The notes under the pieces: model-generated | The model's database searches: none | What the model was told of the DNA's origin: nothing | Seen by the model: the letters and a program-made list of their open reading frames with translations, nothing else | DNA from: Microcebus murinus | Taxonomy: Eukaryota > Chordata > Mammalia > Primates > Cheirogaleidae | Direction of reading: 5' to 3' | Length of the DNA: 64,000 nt | NCBI RefSeq assembly: GCF_040939455.1 | Contig: NC_134129.1 | Span: forward strand, 18,302,001-18,366,000 | Translations under genes and position numbers: made by a program | Shown here: positions 23,617 to 35,618 of the stretch, one piece after another | How the letters are laid out: each line of letters begins with the position of its first letter | Numbering within the stretch: the first letter of the stretch is position 1

Positions 23617-23732
23617 GTTTTTTTCCATATCAGAATATTACAGGGGTACAAACTCTTTGGTTACATATATTGTCTTTGCACGACTCGAGTCAGAGCTACA
23701 AGTGTGCCCATCCCCCAGAAAGCGCTGAGCTC
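23617..23732 (-). mobile_element. L1 3'-end fragment (minus)
   Basis: CAGAATATTACAGGGGTACA, TTTGGTTACATATATTGTCT, GAGTCAGAGCTACAAGTGTG and CCCATCCCCCAGAAAGCGCT match the older primate L1 3' UTR. It is followed immediately by an Alu. Confidence 0.75.
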
Positions 23733-23733
23733 C

Positions 23734-24062
23734 TTTTTTTTTTTTTTGAGACGGAGTCTCACTCTGTTGCCCGGGCTAGAGTGAGTGCCATGGTGCCAGC
23801 CTAGCTCACAGCAACCTCAATCTCCTGGGCTCAAGCGATGCTCCTGCCTCAGCCTCCCGAGCAGCTGAGACTACAGGCATGCACCACCATGCCCAGCTAA
23901 TTTTTTGTATATATATATTTTTAGTTGGTCAATTAGTTTCTTTCTATTTTTAGTAGAGGTGGAGTCTCGCTCAGGCTGTTTTTGAAATCCTGACCTTGAG
24001 CGATCCACCCGCCTGGCCTCCCAGAGTGTTTGGATTACAGGAGTGAACCACCACGCCCGGCT
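23734..24062 (-). mobile_element. Alu, lemur-type
   Basis: Minus-strand Alu running from poly(T), GAGACGGAGTCTCACTCTGT to CCACCACGCCCGGC, with the linker TTTTTAGTTGGTCAATTAGT. It is several percent diverged (e.g. GGCTGTTTTTGAAATCCTGA). Confidence 0.96.
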
Positions 24063-24254
24063 CATAGATACTTTTGATGGACATGAGTGGGATGATATGC
24101 CACTGGTTTCTGGTGGGTAGAGGTCAAAGATGCTATTAACATGCTACGATGCTCAGATAGCTCTGCAGAAAAGAAAAGAAGTATCCAGCTGAAAACATCA
24201 GTAGTGCCAAAGTTAAGAAACCCCGGAGCAAGAAGTTTTGAGTCCAAAAGCTGC

Positions 24255-24405
24255 TACTTTTAAACTGAGTGATCTTGGAAAATATTTCCCATATGAATCT
24301 GGGTTTCTTGGTCTGTAAGATGGGAGTAAGATGTACACCACAGGGTTTCTATGAGGCTAAAATAAAATAATGTGAAAGTGGGTAATAAAGACTAGTGCAC
24401 CATAC
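24255..24405 (+). mobile_element. MIR SINE fragment
   Basis: TGAGTGATCTTGGAAAATAT, GGGTTTCTTGGTCTGTAAGA, TGGGAGTAAGATGTACACCA and CAGGGTTTCTATGAGGCTAA follow the MIR core. Confidence 0.7.
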
Positions 24406-25440
24406 AAATTATTTTCAAACTACACAATTGTGGACCGTACAATTGTTTCAAAATTGTTTTTTTTGAGTCCTTAGATTACCCAAGTGCATATCAAGGACTG
24501 TTTCTGGAGGATTAATAGAAAGGCAACAAGGTCAGAGTTGCAGGTATCTAACCCCCATTTTAGCCAGAGCCATTTCTGCTTTTTACCTATTTTATATATT
24601 GAGCTTCTATGAAAAATATTATTTAAAAGAAAAGCTCTTTGCAGCTCAATATAATATTAGACATGATAATTATTTTAAGTGTATTGTGACAGCCAAATAT
24701 TAAAATAAAAAGGTTTTGAGCCCTTTATTTCTTAGCATTCAATCTCTTGGATCTGCATAGTATTGTAGGGGTTATGTTTGCTAGCGTTACTCAAGGTCAG
24801 AGTTCGAACACAGCAACTTGAGAAGAAAAACACGTACTCAATATGCTCCTACATGTCATGCTTTGGTGATTATTTTCTGTGTGTAAGCATTGAAAAACGC
24901 ATCAAATAAAAGTAGCGAGACGTTCTTATTTCAAAACTACCGCTGAAACAGTACAGAACTTTCTCTTCCTCCGTTTCATGCATGTGATAATCAGTTTGCT
25001 CTCCTTTGAACTAGATAATTGTAAGAATCACAGAATATCCAAAGCCTGTCCATGTATATTTGTGCTCACTAACACAGTTAAACAAGGGACCGGCAGAGAT
25101 ACTACTGGTTCTGTTGGTTTAAATTAAATTCCTTAATCAATCCCCTGAGAAGTGTTATCCTGGAAGTAACTGCCGAAACGTGCATGAATCTTTTACGTGC
25201 TTCATTCTATTAACAGTTTCTGGGAGGACTGCAAATGTGAGTTTTGCACAACAAAAACGAGTTGCTGATATCAGGTAAGGCATCTGGTGGTTCCCCCAAT
25301 CTTGGAAACCTGATAACACAGGCTTGGCACAGCAGAACCAATTTCTGCTCTAGAGTTTTCTTGCTTTAAACCTCCCCATACCTCCACCCACCTCTCTTAA
25401 AACTGCAGAAGCTGATATTTACTCTTTGCTTCCTTATGCC
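24406..25440. other. Intronic sequence, unique
   Basis: No exon or transposon was recognised. The 25100-25300 part is relatively CpG-containing (TGCCGAAACGTGCATG, TTTTACGTGC) but shows no defined motif. Confidence 0.4.
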
Positions 25441-25444
25441 AAGA

Positions 25445-25634
25445 ATTTATTATTATTGAGTCCCTAAGAGAACTGTGTGAAGTCCGAACTATCCTTATCA
25501 TTTGCTCTGTCAACTGAGGAAGTCACCGGCTCACAGAGATTGTGTGATTTGCCCAAGGTCACTTAGCTTGTAAATAGCTGAGCGGGAACAGGAACTCAGG
25601 GCTTTTTGATTCCTGAGCACGTGGTCTCAGCTAC
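25445..25634 (+). mobile_element. MIR SINE fragment
   Basis: TTGCTCTGTCAACTGAGGAA, TGATTTGCCCAAGGTCACTT, AGCTTGTAAATAGCTGAGCG and GAGCACGTGGTCTCAGCTAC follow the MIR 3' half. Transposon copy B inserted at its 3' border. Confidence 0.75.
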
Positions 25635-25636
25635 TA

Positions 25637-26148
25637 CTGTGTTTCCTCGAAAATAAGACCTACCCATAAAATAAGCCCTAGCAGGATTTCTAAGCATGTG
25701 CGCAATAGAAGCCCTACCCCGAAAATCAGCCCTAGTGATGGGCGTGGCTATGAAAATCAGCCCTAGTGGTGGGCGTGGCTATGAAAATCAGCCCTAGTGA
25801 TGGGCGTGGCTACGCAGCGCATCTGCAGGACCCATGCATGTGGTCGCAGAGCGGGAAAGAACACGAGCAGCCCTTCTCATCCGCCCCGTGAGAGCTCTAG
25901 TGCTCCACAGGAGAGATTAGGCCAGTGGTTCTAAAGGAAATAGTCTCAAGAAATTCAGGATGGAATTCGGGGTTTGGAGAGTGATGATCATGTTCCAGAA
26001 GAAGACGACTTCACTCTATTTGAGTAAATGTAGATGGTTGTGCCATACTTAAAAAAAAAAAATAACACATCCCCTGAAAATAAGCCCTAGGGTGTCTTCT
26101 TGAGGAAAAATCAATATAAGACCCTGTCTTATTTTGGGGGAAGCACGG
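25637..26148 (+). mobile_element. TA-flanked DNA transposon, copy B (512 bp, 3 internal 31-bp units)
   Basis: Terminal repeats CTGTGTTTCCTCGAAAATAA and TTATTTTGGGGGAAGCACGG lie between TA dinucleotides at 25635-25636 and 26149-26150. Three 31-bp units lie at about 25728-25815. The body frame is broken: GAGATTAGGCC lacks one base relative to GAGATCGGGGCC in copies A, C, D and E. Confidence 0.93.
25726..25817 (+). repeat. 31-bp tandem array inside transposon copy B (3 units)
   Basis: Three units with GATGGGCGTGGCTATGAAAA or GGTGGGCGTGGCTATGAAAA cores, the shortest array of the family here. Confidence 0.9.
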
Positions 26149-26307
26149 TAGTCATAGAACATAGCCCCTTCTGTGCATAGATAATTCCGTATTCCCTCTA
26201 AGTGTTCAATAAATGGTCCCTAATAATTGCGAGATTCCAGAAGGAGAGTAAAAATAATGAGCTCCAAGTCTACAAGTAATTCTTTTATCGACTAATTGTA
26301 AACACAG

Positions 26308-26520
26308 CTACCATCAATTGAATTTTTAAACTATGTGCCAGGTACTACGTTAGCCATTTTATATACACTGTTGCTTATAATCTGCAAAAATCTCTGTGAG
26401 ACGACATAGTTTTTAATCTTCACTTTACAGATAAAGAAACTGAGGCTTAGTGAGCTTAAGTATATTTGGCAGAGGTGAGAAAACCGACAAGGATTTGGAT
26501 TTGGACCAGGAATTTGGATT
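26308..26520 (+). mobile_element. MIR SINE fragment
   Basis: AAACTATGTGCCAGGTACTA, CTTCACTTTACAGATAAAGA, AACTGAGGCTTAGTGAGCTT and ATTTGGATTTGGACCAGG appear in MIR order. Confidence 0.8.
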
Positions 26521-26533
26521 GCTTGCTCTTATT

Positions 26534-26618
26534 GAGGAGGAGAAGGAGGAGGAGGAAGTGGAGGAAGTGGAGGAGGAGGAGGAGGAGGAGGAGGAGGAGG
26601 AAGAGGAAGAGGAGGAAG
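26534..26618. repeat. (GGA)n polypurine tract
   Basis: About 85 nt of GAGGAGGAAGTGGAGGAGGA-type sequence, purine on plus except two T bases. The poly-Glu and poly-Ser/Pro open frames on the two strands are artefacts of it. Confidence 0.97.
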
Positions 26619-26679
26619 TGGGCCAAACCGTAAGGAAGATAGAGGGATCATCCATTCATTTTGTTTGCATGGAGGAAAA

Positions 26680-26850
26680 AATATGTTTATGTAAATATGT
26701 ATGTAAATGTTTGTATGTGTGTAAATGTATGTATGCACGTGTGCGCATATATGATTATCTTCAATGTATGTGTGTGTATGTATACACACAGAGAGAAAAA
26801 AATCTACCCTCAATTTTGTGTGTGTGTGTCTGTGTATGGACATGTGGTCT
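26680..26850. repeat. TG/TATG-rich degenerate simple repeat
   Basis: ATGTATGTAAATGTTTGTAT and TGTATGTATGCACGTGTGCG, then TGTATGTGTGTGTATGTATA and TGTGTGTGTGTCTGTGTATG. Confidence 0.8.
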
Positions 26851-26996
26851 ACTTCTAAAGAGATTCAATCATTTCTATAGAAGGAAACATCAATCTCAAT
26901 AATAATATAATAGTAACTGGTACCAGTAGCTATTCTGAAGCTGAGTGGGATGCCCCAGTCTGTGTTCTGTCATGTAATGACTTTTCAATTGTTCGA

Positions 26997-27000
<4 letters not shown>

Positions 27001-27050
<50 letters not shown>
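27001..27050. repeat. (CT)n microsatellite
   Basis: Forty-six nearly uninterrupted nucleotides of CT, then TTCTCC. Polypyrimidine on plus. Confidence 0.98.
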
Positions 27051-27051
<1 letters not shown>

Positions 27052-27054
27052 CCA

Positions 27055-27235
27055 ACTGGAAGTTCCTAGCAGGCCAGAGACTATGACTTGTTTATTCTTT
27101 TATCTCAGAGCCTAGTACAGCCCCTACTCTGGGATAGAACAGGCTTAGCTTAGGATCGCCCAGCCGGCAAGCAGGATTCGAACTCAGGCAGTCTGGTGCT
27201 AGAGCCAAACTTGTAACCAGCACTTTGCGCCCCCT
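27055..27235 (+). mobile_element. L2/MIR-like ancient repeat fragments
   Basis: CTAGCAGGCCAGAGACTATG and CTCAGAGCCTAGTACAGCCC resemble the L2 3' end. AAGCAGGATTCGAACTCAGG, CAGTCTGGTGCTAGAGCC resembles MIR. The boundaries are uncertain. Confidence 0.5.
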
Positions 27236-28270
27236 TCTCCCAGAACAACCCTTCCCCAAGCGCACTGCACCGAGATGTTCGGGCACGGCCGCTTCCTTGG
27301 TGTGGGAGTAAATCAGATTCTCCTTACATTCTGCACCGAAGATTGGTAGGAAATAAGCTACACAGAGAGATGCTTGCCTGACTCCAAGTTTAAGAACAAA
27401 GCTGAGGTTCCATAGCCACTTGCATCATCTTGCCAATTGCTTATTTAGCGTGTGCATCGAAACATGCATAAATATAGCAGATTAGGGTGCCCCAGATGAC
27501 TACGAGCTGCCTGGGAGGATTTTATTCTGCAAAGCTTCTGCATAACATGATGGATGGAACTGTTCAAGAAAACTGCACATACATAATAGATGCATATATT
27601 TAAAAGGGAGATTCTTAAGGCTTTTTTTTTTTTTTTAAGCCAATGCACCATAAGGTTTTTTTGTTTGTTTGTTAGTTTTTCCAGGATGCTGTGAGTTAAG
27701 TCATCTAAATTATGGATACTCAATTTGTGGATTCTTAACCACAGAATAAGCTAGAGTTCACTGCAGTAATGATTCCCATCATCTAGTTTGGGAATAATTG
27801 GATTGTGGTTTTCCTGCCCTGTTGTTGGCCCTGCTTCTTGCCTGTAAGCACTCCCATAAAATTAGACCGGGGCTAAGTCAGAAAGTGGGAATAAAATTTG
27901 CACAGAGATACCCAATATAGTATTATTTATGATAGCAAAATCTGGAAACGAGTTAGTTGTTCAGTAACAGATTAATAGTTAAATGAATTCTGTCCTATCT
28001 AGATAAAGGGATATTATGAAATATAGTAGAATAGTGTTTATGATGAAAACTTCATCTCCTTAAGTGCTTCAAATAGAATAGACAGTGGAATACCTAGAGT
28101 ATTTGACATCAGGAGTGAATCAGTTCTTAATACCTTTTCTTCCTTTATAGGACAAAATTATATTTAGTAATTAATTTCAGTAGTTATAAATCAGTTACCA
28201 ATTTTTAAAATTTATTTCAGTAATGTATCATCATAAAATTTAAAAAAAGGTCCAGGAAAGAAACATGAAT
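27236..28270. other. Intronic sequence, unassigned
   Basis: A poly(T) stretch at 27624-27638 and a (GTTT)n run at 27660-27675. The section 27890-28090 (CACAGAGATACCCAATATAG, TCTGGAAACGAGTTAG) may be a decayed L1 3' end. Nothing firm was found. Confidence 0.4.
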
Positions 28271-28279
28271 TGTAGAATT

Positions 28280-28577
28280 TTTTTTTTTTTTTGAGACAGA
28301 GTCTCACTTTGTTGCCCAGGCTAGAGTGAGTGCTGTGGCGTCAGCCTGGCTCACAGCAATTTCAGACTCCTGGGCTCAAGCAATCCTCCTGCCTCAGCCT
28401 CCGGAGTAGCTGGGACTACAGGCATGTGACACCATGCCTGGCTGATTTTTTGTATATATATATTTTTAGTTGGTCAATTAATTTCTTTCTATTTTTAGTA
28501 GAGACGGGGTCTCGCTCTTGCTCAGGCTGGTTTCGAACTCCTGCCCTCGAGCGATCTGCCCGTCTCAGCCTCCCAGA
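28280..28577 (-). mobile_element. Alu, lemur-type, 5'-truncated
   Basis: Minus-strand Alu with the lemur linker (TTTTTAGTTGGTCAATTAAT). It stops at GTCTCAGCCTCCCAGA, missing ~35 bp of the 5' end. Target duplication GTAGAATT lies at 28272-28279 and 28578-28585. Confidence 0.96.
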
Positions 28578-29869
28578 GTAGAATTCTTATCTTGAACTTT
28601 TTATATGTAATCATGCCAGTAAAGAAAATAAGTAAAATAAAATTTAGAAAATAAATATTACAATATAAAAAAATGGAAAATAAATTAATATTTTTTAAAT
28701 TACCTTTGTTTTGGAAAGATGAGGAAGAGAAGTTCAAGGAGAAATACTTCCCCAAAACCGAATTCTCAATGTTTCAGAGAATTATTTGCATGTAGAATGA
28801 CAGAATTGAAGTGACTCAAGTGCTATTTCTTTATCTTTACAATCACTATGCTCCCACTGTTTATTTCAAAGCTACTAGTCAAGTACAAGAATATACAACA
28901 TGGGAGTTGAATGCATGAACTGTGCCCAAAGTGAGCTCGAATGATTCTGAACCCTGTAGAACTTACTTTCTGGAGGAGAGGAACCCATGCAGCTAATTAT
29001 GTGTGTCACTGGCCATGCAGGGAGCCCTTTAAGTTAACCCCCTTGTAGATTGCAAAATTTATCAAAGTGTAAGTAGTGAAAATGTGGTCATTCGAAGCCT
29101 AAATATATATTATGTTAGCAAAACTCATTCAGGGTCTTCACTGCTTGTTTAGAACTTAGACCAACAAAAAATGTTGGAGAGGGGGGAAGGAATATTTTAT
29201 CACTGGTCTTTATAATATAAGGCAGGCTGAATTTCAGTTGCTCTTGTTTATGAGTTGTTGCTTTTAATTTTCTCTCTGTGTTCTTTTCCCCGTATTGCTC
29301 ACACCTGAGGGGAAACACCCCTGAAATGCTACTCATGATACATCTCAGAAAAAAAAAAAAAAAAGAAGATGGAAAATTATGTATGTGAGAAAACTAGCAA
29401 AGGAAACTTTGAAGCTGTCTTCTGAACAAGGAAGGCTGAAATGGCCTCTTGTGGATACTTGAAACTAAATGCACCACCTAGGCAAGGATGGATTAATCCA
29501 GAAAAATATATGCCTCACTCTGGGTGATGACCAATCAGTGCCTCTTTCTGGAGAAACAGGGAGGCCAAATGCACAGATGAAGTAGGTTAATTACATTCGA
29601 GTATGCATTAAGCTGTTGTTTAGGCGCTTCATGAAGTCAGTCTTGGAAACACTATCACCCAAGTGACTACGTACCATATTCGTTCATTTGTTTTTGGCAA
29701 CAAACCTTCTCTTATTCAAGCGTATCTCTTTGGTCAAACGTAAAGAATGGTTTAGTTTAAAAAAAAAATGAACAAATCAAACAGAGATATAAACACTAGC
29801 ACGGAATACATAAAATGCTAACAATGATTAAGGTCTCCAGGTGGTGAGATAATGGATGCATTTTCCTAT
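28578..29869. other. Intronic sequence, mostly unique
   Basis: A poly(A) run lies at 29349-29365. No exon or named repeat was recognised. Confidence 0.4.
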
Positions 29870-30199
29870 TTTTTTTTTTTTTTGAGACAGAGTCTCGCTT
29901 TGTTGCCCAGGCTAGAGTGAGTGCCATGGCGTCAGCCTCGCTCACAGCAACCTCAAACTCCTGGCTCAAGCAACCCTCCTGCCTCAGCCTTCCAAGTAGC
30001 TGGGACTACAGGCATTCGCCACCATGCCCGGCTAATTTTTTGTATATATATTAGTTGGCCAATGAATTTCTTTCTATTTATGGTAGAGATGGGGTCTCGC
30101 TCTTGCTCAGGCTGGTTTCGAACTCCTGACCTGGAGCAATCCGCCCGCCTCGGCCTCCCAGAGAGCTAGGATTACAGGCGTGAGCCACCGCGCCCGGCC
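29870..30199 (-). mobile_element. Alu, lemur-type
   Basis: Poly(T), GAGACAGAGTCTCGCTTTGT to GAGCCACCGCGCCCGGCC, with a short linker TATATATTAGTTGGCCAATG. Flanked by ATTTTCCTAT and ATTTCCTAT (target duplication with one base lost). Confidence 0.97.
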
Positions 30200-31385
30200 A
30201 TTTCCTATATTTTCTATGTTATCTACCATGAACATGTATTGGTGGCATTTCAGGAAAAAAAATTTAAAAGAGATAACTGTATTTTCTATTTTCAACTTGA
30301 CTGGTTTTGAAAGGAGAGAAGAAACCACCTTTATATCTAGAATCTCTTACATAGAAGTGAGTTCTCTTTGCTCTGTAAAAACTAATAAATGCACAAACTA
30401 AAAGTGCTATAACCTGCTGAGATTGAACACAGGTTTATCTTGGGCTGGTTATCTTAATTTTTACTTCTACGCTGTAGGATAAACAAACCATAGGAAGTTC
30501 TTCCAGGATAGTAAGAGACCAAGATAATGGTGAGGTAGTTACCTTGGACTGCCAAGGTGAGGTGGGTTAGTGCTTTTGACAATCTCTTGCCTGTACTGAA
30601 AGGTTATTTTTGAAGGCAAGAGTACCGAATGTTCCAAGTTCCCACCGTTGTCATGGAAACCTTTCAGCTAGCTGAATAGGTTAGCAGGATTCTATGTTTC
30701 CCACTTTGACAAATACAAGAAGACATGATCCCAGCTTTGCATTACTAATCAGAAAAACTTCTGTTTTCCAGTCTCCTAGCACTTGATTAGTCACATTTTC
30801 TTTTTCTTTCTTTCTTTTTTTTTTTTTCCCCTTCCACAACATAAAGCAACAGGCAAGTTCTCTTTCAGAAATCATTCCTACTTTAGAAGCAGAGTCAACA
30901 TCGTGACTGGGCTGACCTTGTTGTGCTTGGGCGTGATACTGCTCGCAGCTCCGAAAAGCTCCTGCAGCTTAATTTAGGCTCCTGCAGAAACTCTTCTGAT
31001 TTGTACTGACTTTCAGTGGTTTCCTGGAGGCAAACTCACTTGCTAATAGGCAGGAAAATTATTCCTCATTTCAGCAGCCAAAGTCTGCCAACACTAGCTT
31101 GCAGAGCGCAGGTAAGCTTTAGGAAAAAGGCACCCTAAGGGCTTAAACCAAAACAGCCATGCCACGAGGGCGAATTCAGATCCAGCAAGTGGGACATTCT
31201 CCTCTTATTGGCCTGCGACATTTGCCTTCCACATCGCTTTGGAAGGTAGAAAGGGCCTCAGAATCCAAAAGCAAACTGGAGAACTAACAACTGCATGGAA
31301 GGCAAAAGGCTGACCAATTTTGGGAATTGAAAAGGGTGCCTTGGAGCATCCGGTTTGTTAAGCAGCGTATAATGTACTAATTTAG
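30200..31385. other. Intronic sequence, mostly unique
   Basis: A CT/T-rich run lies at 30797-30832. An RFX-like X-box, GTTGTCATGGAAAC, lies at 30647-30660. No exon was recognised. Confidence 0.4.
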
Positions 31386-31387
31386 TG

Positions 31388-31565
31388 CGAGGTAGCAATT
31401 AAGAGTGTGGGCCCCTTCTAGCTTCCTGAATTTGGGGATTTCCTCTTGTGCCTCAGCTTCCTCCCCCTATCAGTACAATGGGAATATCGATAACATCCAT
31501 CTCATAGGCTTGTGGCAATGGTTAAAAAGATAACACATGTGCACTGCATGGCGGCCCTGATAGAT
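31388..31565 (+). mobile_element. MIR SINE fragment
   Basis: CAATTAAGAGTGTGGGCCCC, TTGTGCCTCAGCTTCCTCCC, AGTACAATGGGAATATCGAT and CTCATAGGCTTGTGGCAATG follow the MIR order. Confidence 0.75.
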
Positions 31566-33137
31566 CATACATGCTGAACAGGTGTATTTGGCAGGATGAG
31601 CCCTTGGGGCAAGAGTGATGAGAAAGAGAGAAGGATAAAAAGAACAGAGAGAAAGAAAAAAGAGGAGAAAAGAGCCACCGAAGAATGAGGTACATCTGGC
31701 TAGGGGGGTAGTGTCATTTCTGGTTGTCTCAATTGCTGAGTGTGGCCAGAATCCCACCCCAGCCCCAAATGACATCCCCAAACCCACTGGATCAATCTCT
31801 CACTGGATGCTGCTTAACTGAAATGATTTTACAGAATTAATTTGACTAACACAGTGGATTTGCAATATCTAAATGTGCTCCAGTGAAATCCTGTTTGCTT
31901 CTGTTAAATGTTCCAAGGCCTGTTCTGCGCTGCTGCAATGATGCTTGCCTAAGAAATCTTAAGTTAATAAAGAAGGGTGTGATGAGAACTGCCGTTTCAA
32001 TGGGGCGGAAAGGGTTAGTGATTAGGGAGTTTGAACTCCGCCATAGCAGGTGTTGTTTTTTCCTGCTGAGAATTAAATAGCGTATTTAAAATACATCTGT
32101 ACATTCTCCTTGCAAGCGAAAAGTAACAAGTTGGCCGATGCAAGTGGATAAGAAAACAAACCAACCTAAACGTCATTAGGTAAACTTTGAAAAGCGCATA
32201 AGCCCCGATCAAGATCGATGATTTTGGAGATCATCAAAATAAATTGTAGCACAGCTTTCAACTGCGGTATTAAACTGAAAAAAAAAAAAGGTTGCCAAAA
32301 GAGAAACCAGGCATGACAATAAACCAGCCTGGGTTCTCGTTTTGTTATGAAACACAGTTTTTCTATGCTTACAAAATGGGTTTTCATACAAACGCTGTGA
32401 TTGTTTTTGAAGACTTTTGTGTAATGATAAAAGATAAGATGTATGGTGAAAATTATATTCTTCATTTAATCAGTCAGGTGATAGCTAATATGTGTTATAA
32501 AATTTAAAATTTTCCCAATAGAAAAAAAAATTCTACTTATGTCAGTTGATAATAGTGATTTTTTTTTAATGTTATGGTATATATTGCTTTGCATTTATTT
32601 TCACACTCTTTTCATGGGGCTCTTCTCATTTAAGCTACACGTTCAAGAAGCCTTTTCATTCCCCACTGGGCACTTATATCGGACACTTAATAAATATGAG
32701 ACAAATGAATGGATGAATTAATGACTAAGTAATGGCCATTATAATTTGGGATCTTAGTGAATAATAAAATTAAATGGTACCCTTCACCTTTTACAAGTGA
32801 ATTAATTCTTATTTAAATCGAATTTTAGTTTCAACAATGTCATAAATGCACATAGTAAAAAAAAAAAAAAACTAAACTAAAAGGTTTAACATTTAAAAGG
32901 AAATAAGGCAGCCTCCACCCTCTCTTCTCTACTCCCAAGTCTCGTTCTGTGGAGAAAATAACTTTGAACCATTTTACCTTTGTCTTCTGGTGCTAGTTTT
33001 CATTTTTCTAAACATTACGCTTTTGCCACTACAAAATTCCAACAGCCTTCCCACCAACTGGGTGTCTGACAATGCAGTTAAATCCAGGGTTAGCTTGCTA
33101 TTTTATTTGGTTGTAGCATATTCTACAGTAACCTTCT
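31566..33137. other. Intronic sequence, unassigned
   Basis: It contains a purine-rich patch (31620-31675, GAGAAAGAGAGAAGGATAAA), two poly(A) runs and possible decayed L1 text near 32820-33130 (TTTACCTTTGTCTTCTGGTG). No coding sequence was recognised. Confidence 0.4.
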
Positions 33138-33147
33138 AAGAAAGTAT

Positions 33148-33757
33148 AGCAAACCAGTTCAACCTCTGTGGAAAGCAATATGGAGATACCTTAAAGCAAT
33201 ACAAGTGGATCTACCATTTGATCCAGCAATCCCACTACTGGGGGCATCTACCCAAAAGATCAAATGACAGTCTAGACACCTACACTCAAATGTTTATAGC
33301 AGCACAATTCACAATTGCAAAGATGTGGAAACAACCCAAGTGCCCATCAATACATGAGTGGATTAATAAAATGTAGTGTTTGTATACCATGGAGTACTAT
33401 TCAGCTATAAGAAACAATGGTGATCTAGCACCTCTTGTATATTCCTGGATAAAGCTGGAACCCATTCTACTGAGTGAAGTATCTCAAGAATGGAAAAACA
33501 AGCACCACATGTACTCACCAGCAAATTGGTATTAACGGATCAACACCTCAGTGGACATACAGGAAAAACATTTATCTGGTGTCGGTCGGGTGGGAGGGCA
33601 GAGGAGGAGATGGGTGTATACAAACACAATGAGTGAGATGTGCAACGTTTGGGGGATGGCCACGCTTAAAGCTCTTACTCGAGGGGGGAGGGGGGCATGG
33701 GCAATATACGTAACCTTAACACTTGTACCCCCATAATATGCTGAAATAAAAAAAAAA
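33148..33757 (+). mobile_element. Lemur-type L1, 5'-truncated (~0.6 kb)
   Basis: Plus-strand ORF2 3' end and 3' UTR: CAACCTCTGTGGAAAGCAAT, TACATGAGTGGATTAATAAA, TACCATGGAGTACTATTCAG, GCAATATACGTAACCTTAAC, CCCATAATATGCTGAAATAA, poly(A). Target duplication AAGAAAGTAT lies at 33138-33147 and 33758-33767. Confidence 0.95.
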
Positions 33758-33767
33758 AAGAAAGTAT

Positions 33768-35567
33768 GGAAATAGAGGCTAGTTTTTCTAGGTCTTGATT
33801 ATAAGGGCATATTTCTATTCTAGTGGCACATGTGATAGATGATTTATTATACATAGAATTCTAAGGAGAAGTCATTTTCCCTCAGGATTTTGAAGATCTT
33901 TCTCCACTGTCCTCAAGACTCCAGTTCTGCTGATGAGAGGGGCAGGTGCCACTCTGATCCCTGACTTAAGTTTCCATCCTGGGAACTCTCCCGAATTCCG
34001 TCTCCAGGAGGCTGCCATTTCATTGTGACAACCCTTGGACTGAGTCTTCTCAATTTTATTGATCCGGGTATTTTAAGGGCTCTTTCAACCTGAAACCTCA
34101 TTTATTCCAATCAGTTAAAGTCACCTGCATTTATTTAATAATTTCTTCCCTTTCATTTTCCCCCCTCATTCTTTATGAAGAAATCGTTTGTATGATTAAC
34201 CTCTTGAGTTAATACTTGATTTTTTTTAAAGGTTTTTCTCTCTCATTATTCATTTTTTTGCTTTTTTTCCCACTTTATATGAGGCTTTCTTGGTTTCTAT
34301 GCCTACTCTTTCACTGATTTTTCCCCCCTAAGAGCTACAATGTTTTTAATTTCTAAAAGTTCTGTTTTTGTTCATTTGTGTTTTATAGATACAAATCTCT
34401 TCTCTCTTTCTACAAATGTATTTTTTAAATGCTTTTCTTCTTGAAATTGTTTTCTGTTTGGTGTGCTGTCCCCGGTTCCTCTAAATTTCATTTTTCTCTC
34501 TTTCACGTGGATGAATTTCTTTGCATCGCGATCACTCTTACTGTTTGCTGTGTGTTCTTTTTAAGAGCGAGGCATTTAAGAGCTGGGCAGGGCTTCTCAG
34601 CTGATGGTCTGCATTTGAGACTTAATCTTTGGGTTCAGGGACCACCTTATATGTTACTAACTACAGGTTTTGCTTTGAAGCTTTTCAGTTTCTCTAGAGG
34701 TAAATCCCCAAACAGTAGATATTATAATACCCTGGGGTGCCAGTGGGCTGTAAACAGAGGGACGAGAATGAGGAAAAGGTGTTCTGGTATGAAATGACGT
34801 AGACTTTCATTTAATTCCTTGCTCTCTGCTTGGCACTCCACCATGGCCCCGTACCATGGGGCCAAGAGTCCAAATTCTCCGGTTTATTTTTTGGAGACAA
34901 TAAAACTCTTCTAGCCTTTGAATGTTGAGACGGATATTTGCCTGCTTGCAAAAGTTGAAGGAAAAATCTGGGTCTAAATCTTTCTTATGAGGCTTTTCTT
35001 TCTACTTCCCTCTCTTCAGCACTAAGCTCTACCTTGACGTCTCATGGAAACATCATGGCACCATTGCTCAGCCTATCACCGGTTTTAAGGTTTTCCTTCA
35101 TCTTTGTCTACTTTTGTAGATCCACAAAGATGTAGCTTTTTCTTCTCAGCTAACTCATTAACCAGAACTCCATCAACTTGCAACCAACAGAGTATTTACT
35201 GACACCTCTTCCTTGCCACTGTGTCCCCTCCAGTTTTTTGTTTGCTTTTTCTTTTGTCACTGAGGGTTTGCTGTTGCTTTTAATTCCCTCCTATCATTTT
35301 GGTGGTGCTTGAAGAGTGGGCAGAGATAGACTCCCATGTTCATGCCTCCATATTTAACCAAAATTTTGAAAAAAGAAAAACATTTGAAAAATGATGAATG
35401 ATTTGATATTCAGGAAGCTTTCAAAGTAGAATGCTGGAGTCAAACCTGCATCAACTGGTCTCTGCCTTTTCCAAGGTGGTGTTAATCACCGGCTCTTCAT
35501 GGTGCCTTTGTTTACCTGTTCCCATGCTTCTATTTACTGCCTGTGTGTTATGGAGAAGGTGGCTACC
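33768..35567. other. Intronic sequence with decayed repeat text
   Basis: From about 33850 to 34470 the sequence (GATCTTTCTCCACTGTCCTC, GGGCTCTTTCAACCTGAAAC, AATTTCTAAAAGTTCTGTTT) resembles an ancient repeat I cannot name. The rest is unique-looking. Confidence 0.4.
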
Positions 35568-35618
35568 CGATGGGTCATGTTGTTGTTTTTTTTAAATAGG
35601 CATACCTTGGTCATCTAC

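Noticed and set aside
26425..26902. Poly-Glu and poly-Ser/Pro frames
   Set aside because: Direct translation of the GGA repeat on either strand.
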